A DNA stretch of 64,000 nt from Litsea cubeba (Eukaryota; Streptophyta; Magnoliopsida; Laurales; Lauraceae): NCBI GenBank assembly GCA_012931725.1, contig CM022945.1, forward strand, positions 12,820,087-12,884,086, in the 5' to 3' direction. The position numbers and the translations under genes are program-made. Shown piece by piece: positions 12,301-23,739 of this stretch (positions within the stretch are counted from its first letter, which is position 1; each line of letters opens with the position of its first letter). A model generated the notes under the pieces. That model ran no database searches and was not told the origin of the DNA. It saw only the letters and a program-made list of their open reading frames with translations.

Positions 12301-14647
12301 CATAATACTTGACTGTATGGGGTTTTTTGAGTCAGTATGTCTCTTATACTATTAAGATCCTTTTGAGCAATATATAATCAATATTTTCAAAATAAAAATA
12401 AAAATAGAACATAATACTTGAGAGAAATAGGATGAAGAACAAGCATTTTGAACCAAGGATAGTCATCAATTTTTTCAAAAAAAAAAAAAAGTGCAGTCCA
12501 ACACCTCAAGGGAAGCCATAAGATTGAGAAAGCAATTGTAATAATAAGCATTACATTTAACATGATAATATTGAAATGGCATGAATAAAATTTAGTAAAA
12601 AGTGCACTTCCTAGATAATAGGTTACAACATGCTAAAAATGCAACTCAAAAGTACATCAAAACAAGCAATCACTCAATGCTACCTACTTCAACATCATGT
12701 AGCGAAATACTACCATCTTCAAGTCCAACAGCTATTGCTTTACCATCAGGGCGCCAACACAAAGATGTTATGCATCTCCCTGAAGATGATTAAAAACTGT
12801 AAGTAGGACTACATACAGAAATTAAAAGAAAAGGTAGAACATTTCAAAATTAGTTAACAGACAGCAGAAATTGTCAACATTCCATTTTAGATGGAAATGC
12901 TCAATTATTCCATCATTTTCGAAGTTTTTATCTGCAAAAATGAACTCACTAACATCTCATCTATCTACATTTGACTCAGCTAAAGAATCCATCATATCAT
13001 TTTTTGATCTCTAGATGTGCCCAAACATCATCAATTTTAAGTTTTAAAGACCCAACTCAAGGAATGTCCGTGACAATCCCAAATGAATTACTTATTTGTA
13101 CTCATACACACATGCACAATTGTACACACATATGGATTCATGATGTCTCTATGCAAAATCTCACGTGATCAATCAGATGGTGGGCCCCACATCATAGTGG
13201 AGCATAATCTCATGCAGTGTCAGTATAGGGAGAGAGCATGAATTTTGAGCAGTTTGGATCTAAGAAGTGGGCCCAGCTATTAAATTAAATGGGTGTCATC
13301 CAGCAAAGGATCTAGGCTCATGCATTACATACATGCATATAAATATGTAGATTTGTGTGCTCGTAATCTCATCACCCAGGCCTAGCATGAACGAGTGAGT
13401 GAGAGGGAAACCGGAAACCTGATCCACCCCTGGCACTTATCCACATTTTCACCTACGCATTCCATCCACACCACATAATATAAGTCATCCAGGTGGGCCC
13501 CACAAATTCCAACTCACTGGATAATTTATATACACACATGTAAACATGTACAGGTACAAATGTTTCACCAACCATAAGCACCAACTTTTGCTGTTCCCAC
13601 AAAGACCTACAGCGCTAATTCAAACAGTCCAAAAACCAAAATGGCAGCTACTGCATGTTTTGCCAGTCTTCTCCTCCTCTCCAAATACGAGAGGCTGCAA
13701 GTCCGGAAATTTACTTCTACTTCTCTAGTATCACTTCCAGGGTGGTATGAATCTCCAACCAAATCATGAGTCGCATCATGTCAAGCACGACTACAAGTTT
13801 CCTCCACTGATCCACATTCAATCAAACACTCTCAAAGTCACTTCACGAAAAACACCACCGCCGTGACTGTACCCACAAAATGCATTTTGGAATAACTTCC
13901 AAATACAAATCATCAATTGCTCAACAAAAAAAAAAAAAAATCTCCCAAAGAAAACCCAATTTGGCAAAAAAAAAAAAAAAAAATTCCACCCAATCAACAA
14001 ATTTGAGAAAGGGCCAAAAGCCAGTAGCAGTTGAGGATTTGTATGATCACTCTCATGCTTAAAGAAACAAGAGCACAATGACCCAAACAGGGAATCAAAG
14101 CACGCTGATCCAAACCATCCATTTCTCTTATCTGGAAAGTTACATCTTTCATTCAAACTGTCAAGTCAACCAATTCAAGATTCATCCTTTCATTCCCGTT
14201 TAACCCCACCGATCTAATTCAAAAAAAAAAAAAAAAAAAAAAAACTTCCTCCACTTAACTAATTCCCACAAAACCAAATCAAATCGGCAACAAAAAAAAA
14301 AAAAAAAAACACCCCATCTACAAGCATTGTCATGGTCACTTGAAGAGACCAAAAAAACCCAATTCAAAGAAGGAAAGATTAACACATACCAGGAGAGAGA
14401 GTCCATAGTCTCTGCCAATTGAAGCGATGAAGGAGAATTTTCGAGTCTTCTGTCACCATCGCCAGCAGATCCTTCTCCGGATTCCATTCAGCCATCTTGA
14501 TCTTTTCCAACAGACGGTAATGGAATCATATAAGAGATAGAGAGAGAAAGTAGTGTGGAAGACTCGCAGAAAAAGTACCTGAGAAGCAATGGGTTTGTCG
14601 AATTGAAGCTGAAATGGAATCGTTCCTTGCGGCTCGTCGATTTCCAT
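336..14647 (-). CDS. APC4: Anaphase-promoting complex subunit 4 (APC4), 5' portion, 13 exons
   Basis: APC4 is a scaffold subunit of the APC/C ubiquitin ligase that drives cyclin and securin degradation in the nucleus. Exons read on the minus strand: 14647-14579, 14501-14390, 12779-12688, 12068-11985, 11412-11176, 8707-8627, 8238-8084, 6771-6611, 6479-6379, 6300-6226, 2836-2657, 612-530 and 434-336. All joins are GT-AG and phases agree throughout, giving 509 codons plus two bases. The start MEIDEPQGTIPFQLQFDKP fits plant APC4. An in-frame upstream ATG at 14776 is less likely because it adds a low-complexity leader. Residues 1-170 carry WD40-type motifs (CITSLCWRPDGKAIAVGL, SHTVAVVCLNWEEDG). 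Later stretches match the APC4 helical domain as I remember it (EEFLSLLGGARISP, EIIGFRIGELKGLSRWR, LLVQVERFLRVL). The family is near 790 aa, so about a third lies off the left edge; 1-335 is intron with no exon seen. Identification is firm; the exon 2 acceptor is the weakest. Confidence 0.93.
3547..4491. mobile_element. TRIM retrotransposon with two 267-bp LTRs in APC4 intron 10
   Basis: Direct repeats 3547-3813 and 4225-4491 are both 267 bp and begin TGAGA and end CATTACA. Both contain CACATGACGCGTTTTAA and a GGACAATATCATGTGGATA segment near the 3' end. Just inside the left LTR, ATGGCCTCAGAGCGG (about 3815-3829) resembles a primer-binding site for initiator Met-tRNA. CGGTGGGTGAGAG (about 4210-4222) before the right LTR is purine-rich like a polypurine tract. 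There is no coding capacity, as expected for a terminal-repeat retrotransposon in miniature. No matching 5-bp target duplication was found. It sits silently in an intron. Confidence 0.8.
3846..4192. mobile_element. MITE-like insertion inside the TRIM
   Basis: The TRIM interior is interrupted by a block whose ends are roughly inverted copies: left CAAAATAGCATTTGCGGC, right (reverse complement) TTTAAAATATAGCAGCTGC. The block is rich in CGTAGCGG-type words. The end style resembles the hAT-like elements at 10181 and 43548. No clean target duplication was found, so the limits are approximate and the class is inferred. Confidence 0.45.
4750..4830 (+). mobile_element. tRNA-derived SINE head
   Basis: An A-box-like TTGGCCTAGTGGCCG (about 4757) is followed by a B-box-like GGGATTGATCC (about 4799), the spacing of a tRNA-derived pol III promoter. 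A similar head occurs at 42066. The 3' end is uncertain; A-rich tracts follow at about 4920-4945 and 5041-5061. Confidence 0.4.
5680..5819 (+). mobile_element. tRNA-derived SINE in APC4 intron 10
   Basis: It has an A box (AATAGCTCAGTGGTTAGGCA), a B box (GGGATCAGTCCC) and a terminal poly(A) tract of about 12 bases at 5807-5818. CAAATCCA occurs just before the body (about 5667) and again soon after the poly(A) (about 5834), a possible but imperfectly placed target duplication. Confidence 0.6.
8036..8088. repeat. 15-bp target duplication flanking a poly(A) insert at an APC4 splice donor
   Basis: GGTTTGTTACCTGTT occurs at 8036-8050 and again at 8074-8088, flanking a 23-bp insert (8051-8073) of ACCGATC plus 16 A. 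This is the signature of a drastically truncated LINE/SINE-type retroposition. The duplicated word contains the minus-strand exon 7 donor (exon ends at 8084), so the donor exists twice. The copy joined to the intact exon is the working one. Confidence 0.6.
10181..11021. mobile_element. Non-autonomous hAT-like element in APC4 intron 5
   Basis: Terminal inverted similarity: left TATAGTTATCAGAATCC, right (reverse complement) TTAGTTTTCAAAATCGG. Sub-terminal words built on GATTCG and CGAATC sit at both ends. Flanking words CCACCAAG (10173-10180) and GCACCAAG (11022-11029) match at 7 of 8 bases, the target size of hAT elements. There is no coding capacity; the interior is A/T-rich. Confidence 0.55.
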
Positions 14648-16719
14648 GCCTTCTTCTCCTGCTGCTGCTGCTTCTTCTTCTTCTGCTAGGGTTTTTGTTC
14701 GAACCAAAAGAGAAAATGAGGGAAGAAGAAATGAAAATGGAGGGTTTTTGCAGGGTTTTAGGTGCGTTTGGGGCATTGGGGCGGGAAGTAATAATGCTCA
14801 TCGGAACCGTCCATCTGATTGGATGATCTTGGCCTTCTGATTTCACTCTGTTGAATTAGAGCCGTTGATCACATGTGACCACTTTTCAAGGGCCCACTTG
14901 ATTAGTGGGTGGACCCGGTTTTGGGGCCAAGGGAACGGGTTTTGCTGGTGGGGTCCAGGACAACGATCAGGGAGGGGGTGGACGGTCCCACTGTGTATGG
15001 AACATGGATTGAAAACCAGAGTGACTGGCCCAGCCCACTTATGGCAGAGTCCGTCTGGCCCAGCCCACTTTTGATAAAGATCGGCGCGAAATACTTTTGG
15101 TGCACCCAAGCACAAATGAAATATCATCATCCCCCACTTAAAAAAAAAATTGACATATTATCATCATTAAAGCCTTGCCTCAACCTACGTGCCCAGAGTG
15201 CGGAGCGGGAGCGAGAGTGTCGCACCACTACGTTTTAAAATAATTATGACCTAAGCGCCTTCGAAGCACCTATACATTATAGTGCTTGTGGGTTTATAAA
15301 TAAGTAATTTATGGGCACAAATATATCTTATCCATATATTCAAAAATAAAAAATGAAGAAAAAAATCTAACTTTATAATTTGATCACATAAAATAGACAA
15401 TAATTAATTAGTCAGAAGAAAATTATTCATTCAAAAGGTAAATGTCAAGCTCACTGAAAAAGAACATGCACATGAACTAAAGATTATACACGGTTCGCTT
15501 CATATTTGGACGAACCGCACTCCAAAAATAATTCCGATCTGCCGCGTTTTCGGAGTGGGATCGAGAAGGTTGAGGAACAGTTTCAAGCACTGAGATCTCA
15601 ACGTTGGAGTCAGATATCAAGATATATTACAAATATACGAATTATGAAGTTGACCAGTCAATTAGTAGCTTAAAATGTAGGAAGAACGATGATCGGCATT
15701 AAATTATAATAGTAGGTGTTACTTGGCCAACGCCCTTGGGCTTGATGTTATCTATGGGAAAATGGGTCAAGGTTGGCATAAACTTAAAGCCCACAATCAG
15801 ATGGGCTTTAGCTGGGATGATGCTCTAGGTTAATTTGTTGACCTTGACTCCACATTTGGTACTCATATGCCCTCCAAAGTCTACCACTTAATTAAATCCT
15901 GGTTCCACAATTGCCACAAAGCTAGGACAGCCAAATCTTCTGCTACGTACTGAAGTACCTATTGTGCAAGATTTTCAATCTACATCATCTGTAAAATATA
16001 GCCCTCTCCCATAAAATATATATATATATATATTTATATAAAGAATAACTGCGCAGCTTTCACACATTATAGTGCTTTTGGGTGGGCCTCTATGGCCATA
16101 CCCTTTCATTTTTTTTTAAATATTCACTAAATATAAAGATACTATAAATGTTTGCATATTTTTCAAATAACAAAGAACAACCTTCAATAACTTGACGACC
16201 TCATCCCCATCTCATAATAATTTGACAATTTCATGTAATTAACTTATCAAATAGCAAAGCTTCTTTGCCCGTGTTGAATTGAAAGGAATTCATGATCAAA
16301 TGAGCTCAAGTAATTAATTAATTATTGACAATTAGAACCGGTGAAGGACCATAAGGAAGTGATGTAAACGAGACCATGACTTGAGTAGAATTGCTAGGAA
16401 CTTAATTATATGAAACAAGCGAGCCTATAGTCTAGGTCTTGGGGTGTTGAACCTTTGATGGGCTAGACACGGTCAGCAAAGCTTGTCCAAGCTTTTAGCA
16501 CATACAGTTATTGGGCTTGATTTCAACCACGGGAATAGTTGGCACTTGGAGGAGCATATATGGCACAGGTTTCAAGGAATCATGTGGCTCTCTTGGGGAA
16601 TTATTTTTTATGTGTCAAAATCTTTTGACATCAATGTTAGTTATTGTCTATAAAATTTCTAGATATTTTAATTCATGGGATTCAAAATATTTAAATCATT
16701 TGAAATGCCAGATTTGACA
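14648..16719. other. Intergenic, APC4 upstream region
   Basis: No gene is supported. It contains the APC4 leader and presumed promoter, a small direct repeat (GGCCCAGCCCACTT near 15027 and 15058), a possible hairpin-rich patch around 15490-15545, and a TA microsatellite at about 16017-16035. Confidence 0.5.
14687..14694 (-). promoter_or_regulatory. Telo-box in APC4 leader
   Basis: The minus strand reads AAACCCTA about 40 bases upstream of the APC4 ATG, in a GA-rich leader. Telo-boxes of this form are common close to the start of plant genes active in dividing cells. No clear TATA box was seen. Function is inferred from position only. Confidence 0.35.
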
Positions 16720-16881
16720 GAGAATTTTACCTTAAAAGGGACCTTAGAGGGCCACTGAGCATAAAATGGGCCAATAGTAAATTTGGCACGGAAGTGGTCC
16801 CAGGGGACCACTCCCGTTTTTTTATTAATGGTGAAAATAAGTGACGATGTCGTCACTACATTGAACCCCAATATACAGCAC

Positions 16882-17215
16882 GCGAAACCCCACTTCCCCA
16901 CTTTCCCATTCTTCCTCCCATCCCTGTCTCCATTTCCCCTGGCGATTTCAGTTCCTCCTGCTGCAAAAGATAAAGCAGGTGGTCCCAAAGGTCGTTTTCC
17001 ATGTTTGGATTGTAGCATCAAGATTCCAGCATCTTTATTAGGAAAACCCACCGAAACCCCACTTCTCCATTTTCCCCTTCATCCTCCCATCACTTTCGCA
17101 CTTCCCCCGAGGGTTTTCTTTCCTCCTTCCTCAAAAGGTAGAGCAAGTGGTCCCAAAGGTTGTTTTTCGACCTATTGGATTGTAGCATCAAGCTTCCAGT
17201 ATCTTTTTTCAGGCT
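16882..17215 (+). repeat. Two tandem units of about 169 bp
   Basis: Units start at 16882 and 17051, each opening CGAAACCCCACTT and ending near GGATTGTAGCATCAAG, with clear divergence between them. They lie between the left end of the outer MULE and its PMD-C48 gene, so they may be promoter or leader sequence. The 208-codon open frame across them shows no recognisable domain. Confidence 0.55.
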
Positions 17216-18448
17216 ATGGTATTCTTCTTGTCTATTTTCTTTTTCTGTATTACACAATGATGATTTACTGGGGTTTCTTCATCTTCTTTCCATTTACTTC
17301 ACATCCTAAAATGGTTAATATTCATGCACTGTACATGATTTTTGCATTGAATCGACCCACGACTCAGTCCTTCCATTTTCCCCATTCTCGACTGGGTAGT
17401 CAATCCTAGTGGACATGCAGAGACTTCATGTTTGGACTACTTCATTGCTACTGAAATAGGGAGACATCAACCATAATTCCCATCATTTTGAATTTGATTA
17501 TAGTATGATGATATTGTACAAGATAACAATTGGGTTTTACTAAAAAAAAATTTGGGTGTGCAAAGAGGAAAATAAATTAACAGTTACCAAAATCATATAA
17601 CTAGAGACTTTTCTAAATTTATAAGTTAATCAAAATTATACAGTAGTGGCGGAATCCGGATCCAGCTTGAGCCCTATTCTCATTGACAATTCATCACTTC
17701 TTTTTTTTTTTTTGTGGATCATCACAATTCTGATACACACACTAAAATATAGAGACTTGTAGTGGTGGAAAAAAAACTAGACTTTGGACCATTCGCAATA
17801 ACAAGTTGGATTTGGCCCATTGACAACATAGACTTCCTAATGACAATAGAATGAAATTAAGCTACACATGTGGCCCTTGCTTACCATTATACCATTATAA
17901 TTGTTATTGTTTTTCTTATTCATCATGTTTCCATTGTAATGGCTTCATCATTAATCATTTTAGTAATACAAGTGTTGTAAATAAATTTATTCAGATAAGA
18001 GTATTTGAACTAACTTCAGTACCTATTCATTTCCATTGAATTAAAGCCACAAACAAATGTATAGAGGAAGCGGTGGGAAAGGTTGCATTCTGTTTTTCCA
18101 ACCATTAAATTTAAATAAATATTGCTATGATTCTAATTCATACATACAGGCCTAGATAAACGTTGCTATGATTTATTTTCCAAGTGAATATAAGGAGTCT
18201 GTACCCATCAAAATAAGTAGTCTCACATTTGGAATTTTCCAAATCATCAAGACAAATTGCCTCCAGATGTTTGCAACCAAACATGACTTAAATTTCAAAG
18301 ACTGCTATAAGGGAAAGAAGAACTTGAGAACTAAAAGTCTATGTGATCTTACCCTATGCAGTTAACTAGTTTTAATTTTCTTATTAGTTAGCTTTACTTC
18401 TCGCTCTAGTTATGTTTACATCTCCCTCTCTCTATTTATTTTTTGCAG

Positions 18449-21400
18449 ATGGCTGGAACTGAGGGAATAGGAAATAGGCTTCTATATGATCAGGCCAATC
18501 ATATTTCAGAAGCCATAAACCATGGACATGTATATTCTTAGCCACCCTTTCATCTATATATATATATATAGTTTACATTTTCTTAACTGTAATCACTTGA
18601 AAATGTCTCGCAGGAATTCGGTACGTTTAGATGCATACCAATGAACCAGGACAAAGCTATTTGGGTGTTAAATGATATTCAAAAGTAGTACGTAAGCAAG
18701 CGGGGTTGCATCATTTTGCAGAAATGAAACATACTAGGATAGATTATGCTCTCATTACAGCCTTGGTAGAGAGATGGCGTCCTGAAACAAACACCTTCCA
18801 CTTCCCACCCGGTGAGGCCACTGTTACTCTTGAAGACGTGGCCTACATATACGGGCTATCTATCGATGGCCCAATTGTTACCGGGAGAACTTTCCCGAGT
18901 TCAATGGTTAGTGAAGTATATCTTGAATTACTTGGCAAGGCCCCTATTCAGGGTACCAAAGTAAACGGGATAAATATTAAATTCACATGGTTGGAGGACA
19001 ATTTCGCAGTGGTGCCATCAAAGAAGAAGAGTACGAAGAAGAAAAAAAAACTTTCTAAGGCCGATGAGATCTATAACACTAGGGCATACCTTTTCTTCTT
19101 AGTTTCCAGTCAAATTATGTCTAACACATCGGGTGGAAGGGGTCCGGCATATCTTCTCGAGTTGTTCAGGGAATTTAAGTCATATGCATGGGCCCCTGCT
19201 TGTCTTGCCAATCTTTACTGGATATTAACAAAGGCAGTTAAATTTGTTAAGGACAAGGCTGAAGATAGACATCAGGAGGGAGATGAATGCAAATCTTCGA
19301 ACAAAAATGATGATTCTAGGAAGTTCAGAACCTTGACTGGACCTCTTCAACTTCTCCAGGTGAAAACATTTTTATTTGAACATATTTACAGTTTTTCAAC
19401 AACTGTTACATTTGTATTTACTTATTAATGACTGTTTTTCGCAGCTATGGACGTACATGATAATGCAAATTGGACGTTGTCCACCACCAACGGATACATG
19501 GAAAAGTGATATTCAGTTTCCATTGATGAAAACATGGACAATTAGGTTGAATTCATTCAAAGCTGTAACCACACTTAATAAGACCCGGTAATAGTTGAAC
19601 AAATTGTCACAGGACGGTGTAAGTTCAATATAATCGGATGGTATACAGTTGGGAGTTGATGCTTTTATCATAACATTGAAACTAATTTTGTTTTATTTCT
19701 TTTTGTGTAGTTCAAATGGCAACCGTATAGCAAGTTCGGAAAGAAATTCCGTCATAATATTTCTAAAGCCGACCGTGACCTATTTTCATCTTCAACGGTC
19801 TTGGCTTTTTATTGGGTAGTGGAGCGACATAATACGGGTCGTGTTATGAAACAGTTTGGATTTATTCAGGAAGTTCCCCCACCGTTCAGCATGCCCTATC
19901 CAAGAGTGGAGCGAGTAGAAAAGATAGTGTATGACTACAGTGTACGTGGCAGGGTACCTAATTATGTGTTGTGGGACAGTAGATCCCAGTGCGCTCTGAA
20001 GGGAAAAAAAGCATCTTCAAAGACACATACTGACGAGTATATGCATTGGTATCGGGCCAACACGATCATGTATATCAGTCGAGGGCAGGAGTATGAGGAG
20101 ATTGATAAAACAAAAAGCAAACGTGATGAACATGAGGATTGTTGTGAGCAAAAATACGTAAGATACCGGTGGCTCTTTCTTACAATTTAATTTTTCATTT
20201 CCACATGCCTTGTGGCTGATTTTCTTGTTATGTCCGCAGGTTCATCAACTCTTGCTTCACATGGAAAGGTCAGTTGACCGTGCTGTTCGGAAGAAAACCT
20301 CAATTGAGCATTTCCGGGATTCCTGGATCAGGAAGATATTTAGATTTAGATCTGGGTTGAATACAAAATTCGTCAAATTTAAGGATGACCACTTATACAG
20401 CTCAGCATAAGAAGATGTAAGCAAAAATTTCATCCATTTATTTTTACTGTTACTTACAGGAATGTCATTCTAAGCAATGTGTGAAAGCTTTTATCAAAAA
20501 GTTGATGTAATTGAAATTAAAAAATGACAGGATAAAAAGGTGTCCACTGACGGAATGAGGGTTAAAAAGCCTGCATCCAAAAGAAGCCCATGGAAAAAGA
20601 ATGGAAAGAAGCAAAAGAGTGTGAAGTAGAATATTGATGTTCCAGGATCACCTATGTCACACACCCCTACTGAACATGCCCCTGAAGTGGCCAAGGGGGA
20701 TTTTAGTATGGAACCAGATTCAGTAGAAATACATACTTCTACACCGGTCGACTTTTTCAATGAGCCACCAGTGGTTGATATCTTTTCCACTCCTCAGGGG
20801 GCATCAACCTCGCAAGCAATAATAGTTTCACCGATCAGGGCGTCCATTGATTCACTAGTTTGGAGGTTAAAACGATTGCCCCGAACGAGAAAGATTCCAG
20901 AAAAGTTTGACGACTACTTACACTCAATGGGTGGATCGGAGTATTCACTCTCCAAAAGTGACAGGTTTCTACTGAATGGGTTCAAACGATATTTCAATGA
21001 GAGGTATAATGTAATAACATTACCATCGTAATGGTTTCATTCCATAGATGGCCTTATGTATATTGTATTTTGCAGTAAGGAAGAGCTCGACATTGTATGC
21101 ACATTGGTTTCCAGTGAAGTCCTGAATTATGCTCTAGAGGAGGGAATTTGGTTCGACACCAATATTCTGTATTATTGGTTTGATGTGTTGAGAGAGAAGT
21201 GTCAAACGACCTTTTTTGCAGACCCAAGCATTTATGTAAGTATATAGATTCTGATTTGCAATTATCACTTCGTCGCCATTTGGAGGTTAAAAAGTCACTT
21301 TTAATTTTTTGCAGAGCTGGTGATAGTCTGGATTGCCAACCGCTGAAGAAGCAGCCTTCGGTCCCGGAGGTTCTCGAGTGTGTGAGGCTAAAGAATGTAA

Positions 21401-21916
21401 AACATTGATTTACGTTCTTCACTCTGTCAATCATTTCACATTACTTGTTGGGTATACGGACGAGAGGAAATGGAAATTTTACAATAGTTCAAGCAGTGAT
21501 CGTCATGCTTTAACTACCTATAAACGATTTGTGAGTATACCAAAATGGTACCAAATTTTAAAAGAGCTTCTTAAGGTGTTATCGTACCCGAATTAGTCAG
21601 ACTTCTTTTACTGATCTTGCAGGTTGAGTGGCTGACGATGAAGTTCAGCCAATATGGGTGGGCAGACCCATACATATGGACAATCAACGTAAAAACGAAC
21701 ATCCCACTGCAGGAAAACGGCTACGACTGCGGTGTCTTTGCCGCTGCGTTCGCTGAGCACTGTATATTTCGTCGTCCGATTAACTTCACGCAGGCTGACA
21801 TGATGTACTATCGGCAACGAGTCATCATTGAGATCTTCAAGCACAGCTGGGAGTTGAATGCATATCGATTAAATATTGATGAGATTCCACTTGATTCAAT
21901 TGAGCCTGAGAAATGA
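18449..21916 (+). pseudogene. Plant mobile domain-Ulp1 (C48) peptidase fusion, decayed
   Basis: The start is probably ATG 18449 (MAGTEGIGNRLL). The PMD (aminotransferase-like plant mobile domain) begins at about 18720 with ALITALVERWRPETNTFHFP, GEATVTLEDV and ILTKAVKF, and continues through exons about 19445-19587, 19711-20157 and 20238-20416. A charged linker follows (about 20531-20900). The Ulp1-type peptidase is at about 21070-21916: histidine in HSVNHFTLLVG (about 21424), cysteine in QENGYDCGVFAAAF (about 21712). The expected Asp reads Asn in KFYNSSS. Lesions: TAG at 18686, a one-base frameshift near 18697, TAA at 20408 and TAG at 20627. The join near 19587-19711 could not be resolved. 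Such peptidases usually cleave SUMO or ubiquitin-like tags. The protein is inactive as it stands. Confidence 0.82.
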
Positions 21917-22230
21917 TGAAAACTTGATCTTTTGTTGTGATCCTTTGTTGTAAATAAATCTAACATGGTCCATGTTTTTGGGTGCCTAGTGTTAATTGGA
22001 ATTGCAAATTGGCCGGGAGTTGTAGCGCTTTAAAAAGTTGAAATGAATGTAAAGGGAACTTTTGTTTGCATCTGTATGATCAAAGATAGTTGTTTGGCTG
22101 TATTGAATGTTGCCCTCCTATGTATTTTTTAATGTAGCTTTTAATATGGACTTGAATGTTGTATGGGAGTTGTAGTGCATTCGCACATCTAACCATTACA
22201 GAAGTAAGAGGTTTAATGTCATTGCTTAAA

Positions 22231-23262
22231 ATCGACGACGTCGTTGCTTCACAGAACCTAGTGGAATATGGTCTAGTGTTAAGAACTGACGACGTCGTCG
22301 CTTCACAGAATCGTTTATAAAAAACTCAGTTGTAATAACTGATGACGTCGTCGCTTCACAGAACCTAGCGCAAAGTATATGTTTCTTGATACTGACGACG
22401 TCGTTGCTTAACAGAATCTAGTGGAATAGGGTCTAGTGTTAAGAACTGACGACGTCGTCACTTCACAGAATCGTTTATAAAAAACTCAATTGTAAAAACT
22501 GACGACGTCGTCGCTTCATAGAACCTAGCGCAAAGTATATGTTTCTTGATACCTGACGACGTCGTTGCTTAACAGAATCTAATGAAATAAAGTAATGTTT
22601 TGATAACTGACGACGTCGTCACTTCACAGAATCGTTTCTAAAAAACTCAATTGTATTAACTGACGACGTCGTTGCTTCACAGAATCTAGCGCATTGGACT
22701 TATTTCTTAACACTGACGACGTCGTTGCTTCACAGAATCTAGCGCATTGGACTTATTTCTTAACACTGACGACGTCGTTGCTTCACAGAATCTAGTGGAA
22801 TAGAGTCGTGTTTTAATAACTGACAACGTCGTTGCTTCACAGAATAGTTTACAAAAAATTGAATTGTAATAACTGACGACATCGTCGCTTCACAGAAACT
22901 AGCGCAAAGTATTTGTTTCTTAATACTGACGACGTCGTCAGTTAACAGAATCGTTTCTAAAAAAATCACTTCTAATAACTGACGACGTCGTTGGTTCACA
23001 GAATCTAGAGTAACAGACTTGTTTGTTAATACTGACGACGTCGTTGCTTCACAGAAGATATTGGAGTGAAGTATGTGTTAATAACTGACGACGTCGTTGC
23101 TTCACAGAAGCAATTGTAATAAACTTATGTATTAAAACTGACGACAACGTTGCGTCACATGAGCAATTGAATTGGAGTGTGTTTTAATAAATGACGACGT
23201 CGTTGCGTCCATTGAGCTAGTGGTGGTCAAACTTTTAGAGTCTTACGACGTTGTTGCATCAC
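22231..23262. repeat. Palindromic tandem array, about 20 units of 53 bp
   Basis: The core TGACGACGTCGTCGCTTCAC, followed by AGAATC or AGAACC, recurs at about 22234, 22288, 22341, 22394, 22448, 22501, 22555, 22612, 22662, 22714, 22768, 22822, 22875, 22927, 22980, 23032, 23086, 23140, 23192 and 23246. GACGACGTCGTC is a perfect palindrome. The about 30 bases between cores fall into a few related types. The array sits between the convergent ends of the outer MULE's two genes. The same palindrome recurs near both element ends, so transposase binding is a reasonable inference. Confidence 0.9.
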
Positions 23263-23479
23263 ATAAGCATTTATGAAAGACTCATGTCCACAGTTAACAA
23301 GAGATGTGTTAAATTTCAAGGAATCATTAGTTAACAAAAAGTTAAGCGTAACATTTCAACAACGCTAGTGCTTATTAGATTCTTTGCACACAAAAGTAAA
23401 ACACATCGAACCAAAAATGGTGACATAGTTGATAAAACTTGATAACAAATTTGTTGAAACTGTTATATATAAAGTTGTA

Positions 23480-23715
23480 TTACAAAAGTATGATCCACAT
23501 CAAGGGATATGTACAAGGTATACTAGAAAGCTACCCCACAAAAGTATGATCCACATCAAGGGATATATACAAGGTATGCTATCAAGTCACCCCACAAAAA
23601 GTATTTCTACCCCACAAAAGTATGATCCACATCAAGGGATATGTACAAGGTATGCTAGAAAGCCACCCACAAAAAGTATTTCTACCCTACAAAAGTATGA
23701 TATGTACAAGATATG
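23480..23715. repeat. Short tandem array, about 4 units of about 60 bp
   Basis: The word CACAAAAGTATGATCCACAT followed by CAAGGGATAT and TACAAGGTATGCTA is repeated with small changes and one shortened unit. It lies just downstream of the outer transposase pseudogene. Confidence 0.7.
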
Positions 23716-23739
23716 CTAGTTGGATCTATGCAACATGAT

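Noticed and set aside
13818..14487. Phenylalanine-rich minus-strand open frames in APC4 intron 2
   Set aside because: They arise from poly(A) tracts read in reverse and overlap the start of a confirmed APC4 exon.
14453..14776. Longer APC4 N-terminus from ATG 14776
   Set aside because: The added 43 residues are low-complexity leader translation, and family members start near MEIDE.
16783..17409. 208-aa plus-strand protein
   Set aside because: It spans two diverged tandem units, has no domain, and is low in complexity; more likely MULE leader sequence.
22231..23262. CRISPR array
   Set aside because: Period and repeat length look CRISPR-like, but the setting is a plant transposon, spacers are related to each other, and no cas-type genes are present.
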